This document shows, in pieces, positions 1 through 7,227 of a DNA stretch of 64,000 nt (positions are counted from its first letter, which is position 1; every line of letters begins with the position of its first letter). The notes beneath the pieces are model-generated. The model saw nothing but the letters and a program-made list of their open reading frames with translations. It did no database searches and was not told the origin of the DNA. Both the position numbers and the translations under genes were made by a program. Origin of the DNA: Chitinophaga silvisoli. GTDB taxonomy: Bacteria; Bacteroidota; Bacteroidia; Chitinophagales; Chitinophagaceae. The stretch lies in the NCBI RefSeq assembly GCF_003412465.1, contig NZ_QTJV01000001.1:124001-188000 (forward strand), read 5' to 3'.

Positions 1-2
1 AT

Positions 3-140
3 ATTTCTAAATTCTTTACCCTGAATATCGGTGATCTGGTATTTACGGGCACCCCGGCTGGTGTAGGTCCTGTGGAAATAGGGGATACACTCGAGGCATT
101 TATTGAGAATGATAGTCTGCTGGAATTTATGGTGAAATAA
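3..140 (+). CDS. Fumarylacetoacetate hydrolase family protein, C-terminal fragment
   Basis: The gene enters from outside the window; the last 45 residues and the stop codon are visible. The fragment contains the motif DLVFTGTPAGVGPV followed by GDTLEAFIE. This is the conserved C-terminal block of the FAH superfamily (fumarylpyruvate and 2-keto-4-pentenoate hydrolase/isomerase-like enzymes), in which the TGTPAG loop lies near the metal site. The substrate cannot be told from this fragment. A strong terminator follows 20 bases after the stop, so it is the last gene of its transcript. Confidence 0.85.
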   Translation: MSKFFTLNIGDLVFTGTPAGVGPVEIGDTLEAFIENDSLLEFMVK

Positions 141-159
141 TAAACCTGATTATAAATGA

Positions 160-194
160 ACCGGCCTGCTCATCTACTGAGCAGGCCGGTTTTT
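160..194 (+). terminator. Rho-independent terminator
   Basis: A 13-bp perfect stem (160-172 with 178-190) and a 5-base loop are followed by four T. It ends the FAH-family transcript and lies between that gene and the convergent MarR gene. Confidence 0.9.
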
Positions 195-243
195 ATTTAG
201 ACAAAATTTATGTCAACCATCATGAATGGCGAGCCTCTTTAAA

Positions 244-717
244 TTACTTTTCTTCTGGTACCTGCTTCGTCAAAGTCACTTCATCCGGCACATTGTTATA
301 AATCACATCCAGAATCCTCGTTAATTCCTGAAAATCCTCTTCAGAGAGGTGATTCCAGCCCGTTTTACGCATTTCAAGTACCAAAGGCCTGGCCTCCTTA
401 TATTTCTCCGCGCCTTTGACTGTGAGCTGTAAAAATACCTTTCTGCGGTCCTGGGGAGATCCTTCCCTGAGCACCAGTTCTTTTTTAACCAGTAATTCAA
501 TTATACGCGAAACGGTGGTGATATCCTTTGAGGTCAGTTTAGCAAGTTCATTATGCGTAATCTTCTTGTGTTTGTACAGGTTCTCTATCAGTAGCCACTG
601 GTCCACAGTAATGTCCATTTTATGAAGGTCAAAGGTCTTTTGCCAGTAGTTACGGATTCTTTTAAGGGTGGCATCCAACTTAAAAAAAGATGGATTAGTT
701 ACGAAAGTATTAGGCAT
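244..717 (-). CDS. MarR family transcriptional regulator
   Basis: A 157-residue winged-helix protein of normal MarR length. Helices typical of the dimerisation region flank a DNA-binding core at residues 50-100: the recognition helix includes SKDITTVSRIIELL and the wing includes REGSPQDRRKVFLQLT, matching the MarR DxR wing motif. It is divergent from the E1 dehydrogenase gene. The 73-base spacer holds two copies of TTGyATTAGCAA, so autoregulation and control of the dehydrogenase are likely. The ligand is unknown. Confidence 0.9.
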   Translation of the reverse strand: MPNTFVTNPSFFKLDATLKRIRNYWQKTFDLHKMDITVDQWLLIENLYKHKKITHNELAKLTSKDITTVSRIIELLVKKELVLREGSPQDRRKVFLQLTVKGAEKYKEARPLVLEMRKTGWNHLSEEDFQELTRILDVIYNNVPDEVTLTKQVPEEK

Positions 718-727
718 ATAGTTTAAA

Positions 728-754
728 TTGCATTAGCAATAGTTGTATTAGCAA
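728..754. promoter_or_regulatory. Candidate MarR operator, twin inverted-repeat sites
   Basis: TTGCATTAGCAA (728-739) and TTGTATTAGCAA (743-754) are near-identical copies 15 bases apart. Each has palindromic TTGC/GCAA-type ends. They sit in the spacer between the divergent MarR and E1 dehydrogenase genes, the usual place for a MarR operator. Assignment to this MarR protein is inferred from position. Confidence 0.65.
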
Positions 755-790
755 CTATGTATTCTTATAAACATCGAAATTAGATATAAA

Positions 791-2902
791 GTGTTTAAAG
801 ATAATACAATCACCCCAACTATAAAAGCTGGCATTGCTAATAAGCAAAGCCTATGGCTGAAAGCCTTTCGCCTGATGTGCCAGGCAAACTATATGGCTGC
901 CACGTATGAAGCGAATCGTTCCATTTGCAAATATGTACATTCCACATCCAGGGGGCATGAAGCTATTCAGATAGCAGCAGGCTTGCAGTTACAACCCTGG
1001 GATTATGCCAGCCCTTATTACCGGGATGACAGTATGCTGTTGGCAATGGGTTTTACGCCCCTGGAACTGATGCTCCAATTGCTGGCTAAAAGTGAAGACC
1101 CCTTCTCGGGTGGGCGATCGTATTATAGTCACCCGGGCAGCAGAGTACCCAATAAGCCTTTAATTCCCCACCAAAGCAGTGCTACGGGCATGCAGGTCAT
1201 TCCTGCTACAGGTATGGCGCAGGGCGTTCGTTACCTGGAAAGAAACCTGGCTGATGCGCTGCCTACCGGTCCGCATGGTGAACTACCGGTTGTACTATGC
1301 TCGCTGGGCGATGGTAGTGTGACAGAGGGGGAAGTCAGCGAGGCCTGGCAGAGTGCTGTTCTTTGGGAGCTGCCTGTTATTTACCTTGTACAGGACAATG
1401 AATGGGGGATTTCAGCATCATCAGCAGAAACCCGTGTTATGGATGCATATGAGTATGCTGCGGGCTTTAAAGGCATGAAAAGGATGCGGGTGGATGGAAG
1501 TGATTTTGAAGATAGTTATCACGGCATGGAGGCTGCTATCAGCTATGTGCGTAAAGAAAGGAAGCCCGTATTGGTACATGCATGCGTACCCCTGTTGGGG
1601 CATCATACCTCCGGGGTTCGTAAAGAATGGTACAGGACAGCAGGAGATCTCGCTCTTCATGGAGATAAGGATCCTTTGCCCAAATTAAAAGCACTGCTAC
1701 TCTCCGCTGGAATCCCTGAAAAAGACCTGATAGCCATTGAAAAGGACGCACAAGAGTATATAGAAGCCGAATTTGATAAGGCACGGATCTCTCAGGATCC
1801 GGATCCCCGTACCGTAAGAGACCATGTATTTGCGCCTGCTGCTGTAACTGTGGAGAAAGGGAACCGTACCCCTGAAAATGGTGCAAAAGTGATGATGGTG
1901 GATGCGGCACTTCATGCGGTAGAAGAAATTCTGCGGGACTATCCTGAAGCTATCTTCTTTGGGCAGGATGTAGGTCGCCGTCTGGGTGGTGTATTTCGTG
2001 AAGCGGCTACCCTTGCTGAGAAGTTCGGTGATCACCGGGTGTACAACACTGCCATTCAGGAGGCTTACATTGTTGGTGCTACAGCCGGTTTATCAGCGGT
2101 GGGTGTCAAACCTATTGTAGAAATCCAGTTTGCCGATTACATCTATCCGGGATTTAACCAGCTGGTGACGGAGATTTCCAAATCCTGTTATCTCAGTTAT
2201 GGTAAATTTCCTGTGCAGACCCTGATCCGTATTCCTATAGGTGCTTATGGAGGAGGAGGGCCTTATCATTCAGGTAGTATCGAATCCACTTTATTAACGA
2301 TCAAAGGTATCAAAGTGGTGTATCCATCTAATGCGGCGGATATGAAAGGATTGATGAAGGCAGCTTTTCTGGATCCTAACCCAGTGGTCATGTTGGAGCA
2401 TAAAGGATTATACTGGAGTAAGGTTCCTGGTACCCAAGGAGCTATCATGGTAGAACCTGATACAGACTATCAATTGCCTTTGGGGAAGGGAAGGGTAGTG
2501 GTGACAGCGCATCCAAGGGATGTGAAGAAGGGGGATACCTGTTGTATTATCACCTACGGGATGGGGGTATACTGGGCAACGGCGGTCGCTGCGGCTTTCC
2601 CTGGTCAGGTGGAGGTGATAGACCTGCGTACCTTGTTCCCGCTGGATGAGCAGCTCGTCTTTTCTACGGTTTCGCGTCATGGAAAATGCCTGGTCCTTAC
2701 AGAAGAGCAGTTGAACAATTCCTTCGCACAGGCATTAGCTGGCCGGATTCAACAACATTGCTTCCGTTCGCTGGATGCCCCTGTTTTTATGATTGGTGCG
2801 CTTGATTTGCCAGCAGTGCCAATAAACATGGCTTTGGAAAATGAAATGCTGCCAAATCCACAAAAAGTGAAGGCGGCGATCAGGGAATTATTGGCTTATT
2901 AA
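791..2902 (+). CDS. Fused 2-oxoacid dehydrogenase E1 (alpha + beta), thiamine-diphosphate dependent
   Basis: A 703-residue fusion of E1 alpha and E1 beta subunits of the branched-chain 2-oxoacid / pyruvate dehydrogenase type, which decarboxylates the 2-oxoacid and passes the acyl group to lipoyl-E2. The alpha half (about 1-350) carries the ThDP/Mg motif starting GDGSVTEGE (about 173) and ending VQDN (about 203). The beta half (about 367-703) carries FFGQDVGRRLGGVFR, the catalytic-glutamate region TAIQEAYIVGATAG, and GAYGGGGPYHS. Fused E1 proteins are common in Bacteroidota. The start is GTG without a clear ribosome site. E2 and E3 genes are not in the window. The substrate class (branched-chain versus pyruvate) is not resolved. 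Confidence 0.88.
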   Translation: MFKDNTITPTIKAGIANKQSLWLKAFRLMCQANYMAATYEANRSICKYVHSTSRGHEAIQIAAGLQLQPWDYASPYYRDDSMLLAMGFTPLELMLQLLAKSEDPFSGGRSYYSHPGSRVPNKPLIPHQSSATGMQVIPATGMAQGVRYLERNLADALPTGPHGELPVVLCSLGDGSVTEGEVSEAWQSAVLWELPVIYLVQDNEWGISASSAETRVMDAYEYAAGFKGMKRMRVDGSDFEDSYHGMEAAISYVRKERKPVLVHACVPLLGHHTSGVRKEWYRTAGDLALHGDKDPLPKLKALLLSAGIPEKDLIAIEKDAQEYIEAEFDKARISQDPDPRTVRDHVFAPAAVTVEKGNRTPENGAKVMMVDAALHAVEEILRDYPEAIFFGQDVGRRLGGVFREAATLAEKFGDHRVYNTAIQEAYIVGATAGLSAVGVKPIVEIQFADYIYPGFNQLVTEISKSCYLSYGKFPVQTLIRIPIGAYGGGGPYHSGSIESTLLTIKGIKVVYPSNAADMKGLMKAAFLDPNPVVMLEHKGLYWSKVPGTQGAIMVEPDTDYQLPLGKGRVVVTAHPRDVKKGDTCCIITYGMGVYWATAVAAAFPGQVEVIDLRTLFPLDEQLVFSTVSRHGKCLVLTEEQLNNSFAQALAGRIQQHCFRSLDAPVFMIGALDLPAVPINMALENEMLPNPQKVKAAIRELLAY

Positions 2903-2921
2903 AAAAAAATGTAAATACCTC

Positions 2922-2952
2922 TTGGCTTTTATCAATTTCCCTATTATCTTTG
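2922..2952 (+). promoter_or_regulatory. Bacteroidota-type promoter of the tRNA gene
   Basis: TTG at 2922-2924 and TATCTTTG at 2945-2952 are separated by 20 bases, matching the -33 TTG / -7 TAnnTTTG consensus of Bacteroidota housekeeping sigma. The tRNA begins 30 bases further on. Confidence 0.75.
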
Positions 2953-2981
2953 CACTCCCGTTTTGAACAAGACGGGGACTT

Positions 2982-3055
2982 GGCGAGGTAGCTCAGGCGG
3001 TTAGAGCGCAGGATTCATAACCCTGAGGTCAAGGGTTCAACTCCCTTTCTCGCTA
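2982..3055 (+). tRNA. tRNA-Met (anticodon CAT)
   Basis: The cloverleaf folds by eye: acceptor GGCGAGG pairs with TCTCGCT (two G-U pairs), the D arm is GCTC/GAGC, the anticodon loop is TTCATAA, and the T arm AAGGG/CCCTT encloses TTCAACT. The discriminator is A and CCA is not encoded. The anticodon stem has an A-C mismatch at its loop-closing pair (31-39). It lacks the three G-C pairs of an initiator stem, so elongator Met is most likely; a lysidine-modified Ile(CAU) tRNA is the alternative. Its 3' end is the attachment site of the downstream island. Confidence 0.88.
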
Positions 3056-3058
3056 CAC
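3041..3058 (+). repeat. Left attachment-type repeat (tRNA 3' end)
   Basis: CTCCCTTTCTCGCTACAC, the last part of the tRNA T arm and acceptor plus three flanking bases, recurs exactly at 5395-5412. The 8 bases GGTTCAAC just before it also recur near the right copy, separated there by extra bases. Duplication of a tRNA 3' end is the hallmark of site-specific integration by tyrosine recombinases. Confidence 0.8.
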
Positions 3059-3062
3059 TAGT

Positions 3063-3096
3063 AAAAAGGCTTTCAGCATTGCTGGAAGCCTTTTTT
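3063..3096 (+). terminator. Terminator after tRNA-Met
   Basis: A 15-bp stem with one G-U pair (3063-3077 with 3081-3095) and a three-base loop ends in six T. It terminates the tRNA transcript inside the left edge of the island. Confidence 0.88.
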
Positions 3097-3226
3097 ACTT
3101 CTATGAATTTATGTCGATTTGGCAGTGGCTAATTTGAATATTGGCTATGAGAGGAAATTAAAGTAATTTGTCGTACCAATCAGCTGATTATTGGCTATCT
3201 TTTGAAGTTTAATAATTTCGATACGA

Positions 3227-3550
3227 ATGGAAGATGATACTAAACCTCCGCAGGTACAAATACATTATGAGAAAAATCCACTGTATAGAACAATTTACAG
3301 TGATGGGTTAGTTGGAAGTAGAACTCCTACTAATGCATTTTGCTTAAGCTTCTATGCTACTCGTAATACGATACCTAAAAGCACCTCCCATGTAATTCAA
3401 GAGGATAATATGCTCAGTCCTCATGGAGTACCAAGCAAGGATTCAAAAGTAGGCATTATGCGGGAAATAGAAATCAGCGTTTACATCAATAGACAAACGG
3501 CTGTAGATATTTACGAATTTCTGAAAAAAATGTTAGAAGCAAATGTTTAG
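3227..3550 (+). CDS. Small hypothetical protein, first gene of island cassette
   Basis: A 107-residue soluble protein with no signal peptide. It has a beta-rich look: VQIHYEKNPLYRTIYSDG, then LVGSRTPTNAFCLSFYATR, and a C-terminal MREIEISVYINRQTAVDIY leading into a helix. The pattern of a GxxTP turn, a strand ending in an IP turn, and a final REIE strand with a helix resembles a widespread family of small accessory-region proteins, loosely like DUF3467. I cannot name the family with certainty. It overlaps the next gene by 8 bases, which indicates translational coupling. Confidence 0.7.
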   Translation: MEDDTKPPQVQIHYEKNPLYRTIYSDGLVGSRTPTNAFCLSFYATRNTIPKSTSHVIQEDNMLSPHGVPSKDSKVGIMREIEISVYINRQTAVDIYEFLKKMLEANV

Positions 3551-3893
3551 TAGTCAAATAAATATATCAACGGGAACAGCTGTAAATTTTGAAAATCCAA
3601 TTCAAGATTCAGGTATAAGGAATATTGATGAAGTTCGTATCTTTTTTGAATGTCTTTTCAATCAAGAAGATTCACTAAAAAATAAAAACAAATTTGTATT
3701 CCTTTTTCTTCAGACTTGTATTGCCCAAAAAAAAACAGACATACTTGCTAGGATTCTTGAAGAACCTGCTATGGCTGATTTACATCCTTCTTTAATTAAA
3801 AGTGCCCTGATTATGACTGATGGGCTGTCAGAAATTGAAGAGGCATTTTCGAAATTGCAAGGGGTGTATCACGAAATAATTAAGAATTATTGA
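3543..3893 (+). CDS. Hypothetical protein, second gene of island cassette
   Basis: A 116-residue protein that I do not recognise. The N-terminal 30 residues look extended. From about residue 28 the sequence is mostly helical and amphipathic (RIFFECLFNQEDSLKNKNK, ARILEEPAM), ending in a helix up to HEIIKNY, with no signal peptide or membrane segment. The ATG lies inside the end of the preceding gene (8-base overlap), so the two are made together. Codon use is AT-rich like the rest of the island. Confidence 0.65.
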   Translation: MFSSQINISTGTAVNFENPIQDSGIRNIDEVRIFFECLFNQEDSLKNKNKFVFLFLQTCIAQKKTDILARILEEPAMADLHPSLIKSALIMTDGLSEIEEAFSKLQGVYHEIIKNY

Positions 3894-3909
3894 TTCAAAA
3901 TTCCAATCA

Positions 3910-4569
3910 TTGTTACCATATCGGGACACTTATCTTGCTAATAATAAGGCGGAAGGTATTGCAGTTTGTGGGGTTTATTGTCAGAATGATTCTATACATG
4001 TTGGACTTTACTGGAATTATGGCGGGGAAAAAATGGTTATCCATTTTTTAAATGGGAATAACATACCAGTTCAACCTGTGGAAGCACCTGATTTTGCAGC
4101 ATATTTATTTAATACTATAACTAATTTTCCAGAGTTCCTTTTACCTAGTATATCTGCTTTCGCTGAGCTTATTTCGCAGAATAAAATAAATGGCTTTCAG
4201 TTCAATAGAGCAGGAGGTATGTATGATGGGGGAAAATTTACATTTAGTGATGGCGCTTACACCGGTAAAACGTGGCCTGAAAAGTTTGTAAACTGTGGTG
4301 TATTTGTCATCGCCCTACTTAATACATATGATTTTCAATTAATAGATTGGGACAGTTGGCCGAATGTTGATCCTCTTCACTTAGATTTTCTGTCTACTTG
4401 GTTAAGATATTATAACATTCCTGTAGCAGAATGGCCTCTTTACTATAATAAAACTCGAGCAATACGAGGAAAGCATATTCTTGTGAGCCCTAGTACTCAA
4501 ACGCATCCATCTCGATATACTGAAACTCATCAACTAGCGGAAGAATTGTTGTCGCAATTAAATCCCTAA
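3910..4569 (+). CDS. Permuted papain-like (NlpC/LRAT-type) protein, island cassette
   Basis: A 219-residue protein with an apparent TTG start, since no ATG precedes the conserved region after the stop at 3877. Residues 29-35 read IHVGLYW and residues 127-135 read VNCGVFVIA. A His followed about 100 residues later by an NCxxFV Cys matches circularly permuted papain-fold proteins (LRAT/YiiX-like), with candidate catalytic H30 and C129. Such folds serve as peptidases, amidases or acyltransferases and appear in bacterial conflict and immunity systems. It lies 16 bases after the second cassette gene. The fold call is inference from two motifs; no signal peptide is seen. Confidence 0.6.
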   Translation: MLPYRDTYLANNKAEGIAVCGVYCQNDSIHVGLYWNYGGEKMVIHFLNGNNIPVQPVEAPDFAAYLFNTITNFPEFLLPSISAFAELISQNKINGFQFNRAGGMYDGGKFTFSDGAYTGKTWPEKFVNCGVFVIALLNTYDFQLIDWDSWPNVDPLHLDFLSTWLRYYNIPVAEWPLYYNKTRAIRGKHILVSPSTQTHPSRYTETHQLAEELLSQLNP

Positions 4570-4734
4570 TATAACTTGTATAAGTAGCTTTTATGATTTA
4601 AAGTCAATATTCCGATCATTCCCGCTGTAAAGAATTTTATATCAGTTTAATTTTGGTTTGATTCAGAATAGAATTTGCAGTCGTAGGTTTTGGGGCTAAA
4701 TGAGGAGCATACCACAACGATCTTATTTGACTAC

Positions 4735-4774
4735 ATGAACTATATTACCTGCAATTGCAGGTAATATAGTTCAT
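4735..4774. repeat. 40-bp perfect palindrome
   Basis: Two 20-bp arms meet without a loop; the centre is TGCAATTGCA. The palindrome covers the last ten codons of the DUF2441-like gene (minus strand) and 10 bases beyond its stop. It has no T tract, so it is not a typical terminator. It sits between the convergent papain-like and DUF2441-like genes inside the tRNA island. Confidence 0.9.
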
Positions 4775-5251
4775 TACTTCTATGCGAGGAGGTCGCCTTA
4801 AACCAACTTCTGGTCGGTGATTGCTTATTCTGCCATTCCAGTAATTATGAAAGTTCTCAATCTGTTTTACTTCATTGTCAAAATCTAACCAATTTGAATC
4901 TAAGTTCCAAAATCTATTCGCATATATTTCTATTATAGGAATGGGGTGTAGTGGTCGAGGAGATATTTCTTTCGCAAAAGAAATTGCGTCCGTTAGGCTA
5001 TTGGCCGCAAATATTGATTGTAGCCTTGAGGTATATAAACTATAATCAGGATGCTGTCTTACAAGTTCTAAAAGGTATTCTCTTTTACAGCTATCTTCCA
5101 TTTCATCTACAGATTTTTGATTGATTATTGGCCAATAGATCATTCCAAATTTTGAAAGATTATATTCGTTGAGTTCTATTCTTTGTCCCTCTTTTAGCGT
5201 AGCGCTTCTATCGGCATGATAAAATACATGAGTACCTGGTGGGGGTTGCAT
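4745..5251 (-). CDS. DUF2441-like protein (possible ADP-ribosyltransferase-like fold)
   Basis: A 168-residue soluble protein. The N-terminus HVFYHADRSATLKEGQRIEL resembles DUF2441 proteins and also the FYHGT..L..G start of Arr-type ADP-ribosyltransferases, where the His sits in the NAD-binding strand (H12 here). The rest has PIIEIYANRFWNLDSNWLD, which could supply later strands. It faces the three-gene cassette in the island. Its last ten codons lie in a 40-bp palindrome, so the native C-terminus may have been altered. The ADP-ribosyltransferase link is a hypothesis. Confidence 0.6.
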   Translation of the reverse strand: MQPPPGTHVFYHADRSATLKEGQRIELNEYNLSKFGMIYWPIINQKSVDEMEDSCKREYLLELVRQHPDYSLYTSRLQSIFAANSLTDAISFAKEISPRPLHPIPIIEIYANRFWNLDSNWLDFDNEVKQIENFHNYWNGRISNHRPEVGLRRPPRIEVMNYITCNCR

Positions 5252-5394
5252 CTTGAATTAGTCGCTTACGGATGAGTGTTATGTAATAGTGTATTTATCA
5301 TGAATATACTAATTATTGTCTAGAGAATACTAATTGCCGGTTTTGAATATATAATTGAATTTTATTAAACCTTCAGCCAAAAGGTTCAACATCT

Positions 5395-5412
5395 CTCCCT
5401 TTCTCGCTACAC
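5395..5412 (+). repeat. Right attachment-type repeat (tRNA-Met 3' fragment)
   Basis: An exact copy of the 18-bp sequence at 3041-3058. The 8-bp GGTTCAAC (5383-5390) precedes it, but the T arm carries extra bases, so this copy could not restore a proper tRNA. It marks the right edge of the island. Confidence 0.8.
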
Positions 5413-5442
5413 AAAAGGGTCGCATTTCATGCGGCCCTTTTT
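5413..5442 (+). terminator. Terminator after right attachment repeat
   Basis: A 13-bp stem with one G-U pair (5413-5425 with 5429-5441) and a TTC loop ends in a T run. It is probably the original host terminator of the tRNA gene, displaced by the island. Confidence 0.85.
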
Positions 5443-5579
5443 CTATACAATACATCCCCCCTCCACAGCATCAATTCCCCTCCATGACCCATCACCCAAC
5501 TTGCATCTCTACAATAATTCCCTTATTTTACTCCCACACCCAACGAACACTACCAACCTATAACACATTCTACCAAACC

Positions 5580-6989
5580 ATGAAAAATCTAATAATTCCA
5601 CACCTGGCCTTCATATCCGCCTTCCTGCTAATCACCCCCAACCTAAAAGCACAAACCGAAACATGTAATTGCCTTGACAACTTAAACAAAACTATCCATG
5701 AAACCGAACTTAACTACGCTGGCTATCCTGCAAAAGTGAATACCAATTATAAAAAACTGGTTTCAAATCTCCAGTCAAAAGCCGCAACATTAACAGCACC
5801 TAAACAATGCTACTACCTAATTCGTGAGTACGTAAGATTTTTCAAGGACAAACACTTTATCATATCTTATACCAACCCCAGGGATTTTGACAGTACAATT
5901 CTCTCCTATTCCCGCAAAACAGTTTTACCAATTGAGGGAATCTGGATAAGTCCAGATAGCACCACCAAAATCGCCATCCAAAAATCCGCCAACGGTACTT
6001 TCAATGCAATCAAATACGAATCATCGACCGATAGCTTCCCTAAAGGATTTGTTTATTTCACGCTTACGCCTAAAGGAAATGAATACTTTGTAAAAAAATA
6101 TGATGCATTTGTCAGTACTGATTTCCCCGCCAAACAAACCGGGAATCTATTACATATCTGGAATCATACTGTCTGGGGTAAAGTATTTCCTCAACAAATG
6201 ACAAAAGCAGAAAACGAAGAACTTTCCACCTGGAGAAATAATAACAATGGTCTCGCATTTAAAAAAATAAACAGCGAAATAAGTTACTTGAAGATCCCGA
6301 GTTTCTATAACAACGACTCCAGGATCCAACAATTAGTAGCTGCAAGTGATTCTACCATCAGGAACACCAGGTATCTTATCGTAGACCTGAGAGACAACGG
6401 TGGCGGAAATACCGGTTGGGTATATTTTCTGCCATATCTTATGACCAATCCAATCATTCAGCAACCCGCATTGATCCGCGTTACTCCCGACAATATTAAA
6501 CGCAAGTTACCCGAATTGGAATACTTTGTTAAAAATCCCATCGAAGCTGAATACAAAAAGTATTTCCCTGAACAGGTGTTGAACGCATATAAAAAAGCTT
6601 ACGCCGAATTACCCACAACAAAAGAAAATTTCTATCCAATCCCCGCTGTTACTTTCCCGCTCGACTCTATAACAAAACAACCCGAAAAAGTAGCAGTGAT
6701 CGTTAATAACTTCTGTGGAAGCTCAACTGAATACTTCATCTCCCTCACCGATCAATGTAAAAAAGTGATTACTTACGGATCAAATACCATCGGAATGATG
6801 GATTATGAAGGAATGTCTAATCCAACACCATTACCTTATGAAAAATTTATTTTGACCATCCCCATTACAAAATCTAATTGGACCGACACTAAGCCTATTG
6901 ATCAAACTGGCTTTGCCCCCGATGTACCTATCAAGCTTCCCGAAAACAGGTGGATCGAATTTGTCGTGGATGATTTGCCTAAAAGATAA
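5580..6989 (+). CDS. S41 family (C-terminal processing-type) peptidase
   Basis: 469 residues from the ATG at 5580. This start is chosen because residues 1-25 form a signal peptide (MKNLIIPHLAFISAFLLI ending in LKAQ); the open frame extends upstream through the tRNA fragment, which cannot be coding. The S41 core has YLIVDLRDNGGGNTGW around residue 260 and VNNFCGSSTEYF near 375-386 with the candidate nucleophile serine at 381/382. The C-terminus TGFAPDVPIKL is also typical. No PDZ domain is evident between the N-terminal region and the core. It is probably a periplasmic or secreted protease. It stands alone. Confidence 0.82.
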   Translation: MKNLIIPHLAFISAFLLITPNLKAQTETCNCLDNLNKTIHETELNYAGYPAKVNTNYKKLVSNLQSKAATLTAPKQCYYLIREYVRFFKDKHFIISYTNPRDFDSTILSYSRKTVLPIEGIWISPDSTTKIAIQKSANGTFNAIKYESSTDSFPKGFVYFTLTPKGNEYFVKKYDAFVSTDFPAKQTGNLLHIWNHTVWGKVFPQQMTKAENEELSTWRNNNNGLAFKKINSEISYLKIPSFYNNDSRIQQLVAASDSTIRNTRYLIVDLRDNGGGNTGWVYFLPYLMTNPIIQQPALIRVTPDNIKRKLPELEYFVKNPIEAEYKKYFPEQVLNAYKKAYAELPTTKENFYPIPAVTFPLDSITKQPEKVAVIVNNFCGSSTEYFISLTDQCKKVITYGSNTIGMMDYEGMSNPTPLPYEKFILTIPITKSNWTDTKPIDQTGFAPDVPIKLPENRWIEFVVDDLPKR

Positions 6990-7227
6990 GAACCATCGTC
7001 AAATTACTATTATTACAGAAAACAACGCTTTCTTACTACAATCCTTAAATAAAAGAAAAACTAATCCGGAACGAATCAAAATTTCCGCATTCAGAAATAT
7101 ACAGTTTTAACCCCCATCCTTTAAATACAAATCCGATAGGTGTTTGTGTTACCCTATTCTTTTCTTCGCAATTTATCACTTGAATTGTGCTTCCGGTCCT
7201 TATTTCCAATAAAACCACCCTCCAATC

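Larger units (their letters stand above)
3041..5412 (+). mobile_element. Small tRNA-Met-inserted genomic island without integrase
   Basis: This 2.37-kb segment lies between two exact 18-bp copies of the tRNA 3' end. Both copies are followed by their own rho-independent terminator, as expected when one belongs to the element and one to the host. The enclosed DNA is visibly more AT-rich than the flanks and holds four genes of unknown or accessory type and a 40-bp palindrome. No integrase, excisionase or replication gene fits, so it is either a decayed island or a cargo unit mobilised in trans. The right copy has a 5-base insertion in its T-arm region. Confidence 0.7.

Noticed and set aside
5355..5579. 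In-frame extension of the S41 peptidase upstream of 5580
   Set aside because: It would run through the tRNA-derived repeat and terminator; the signal peptide at 5580 fixes the start.
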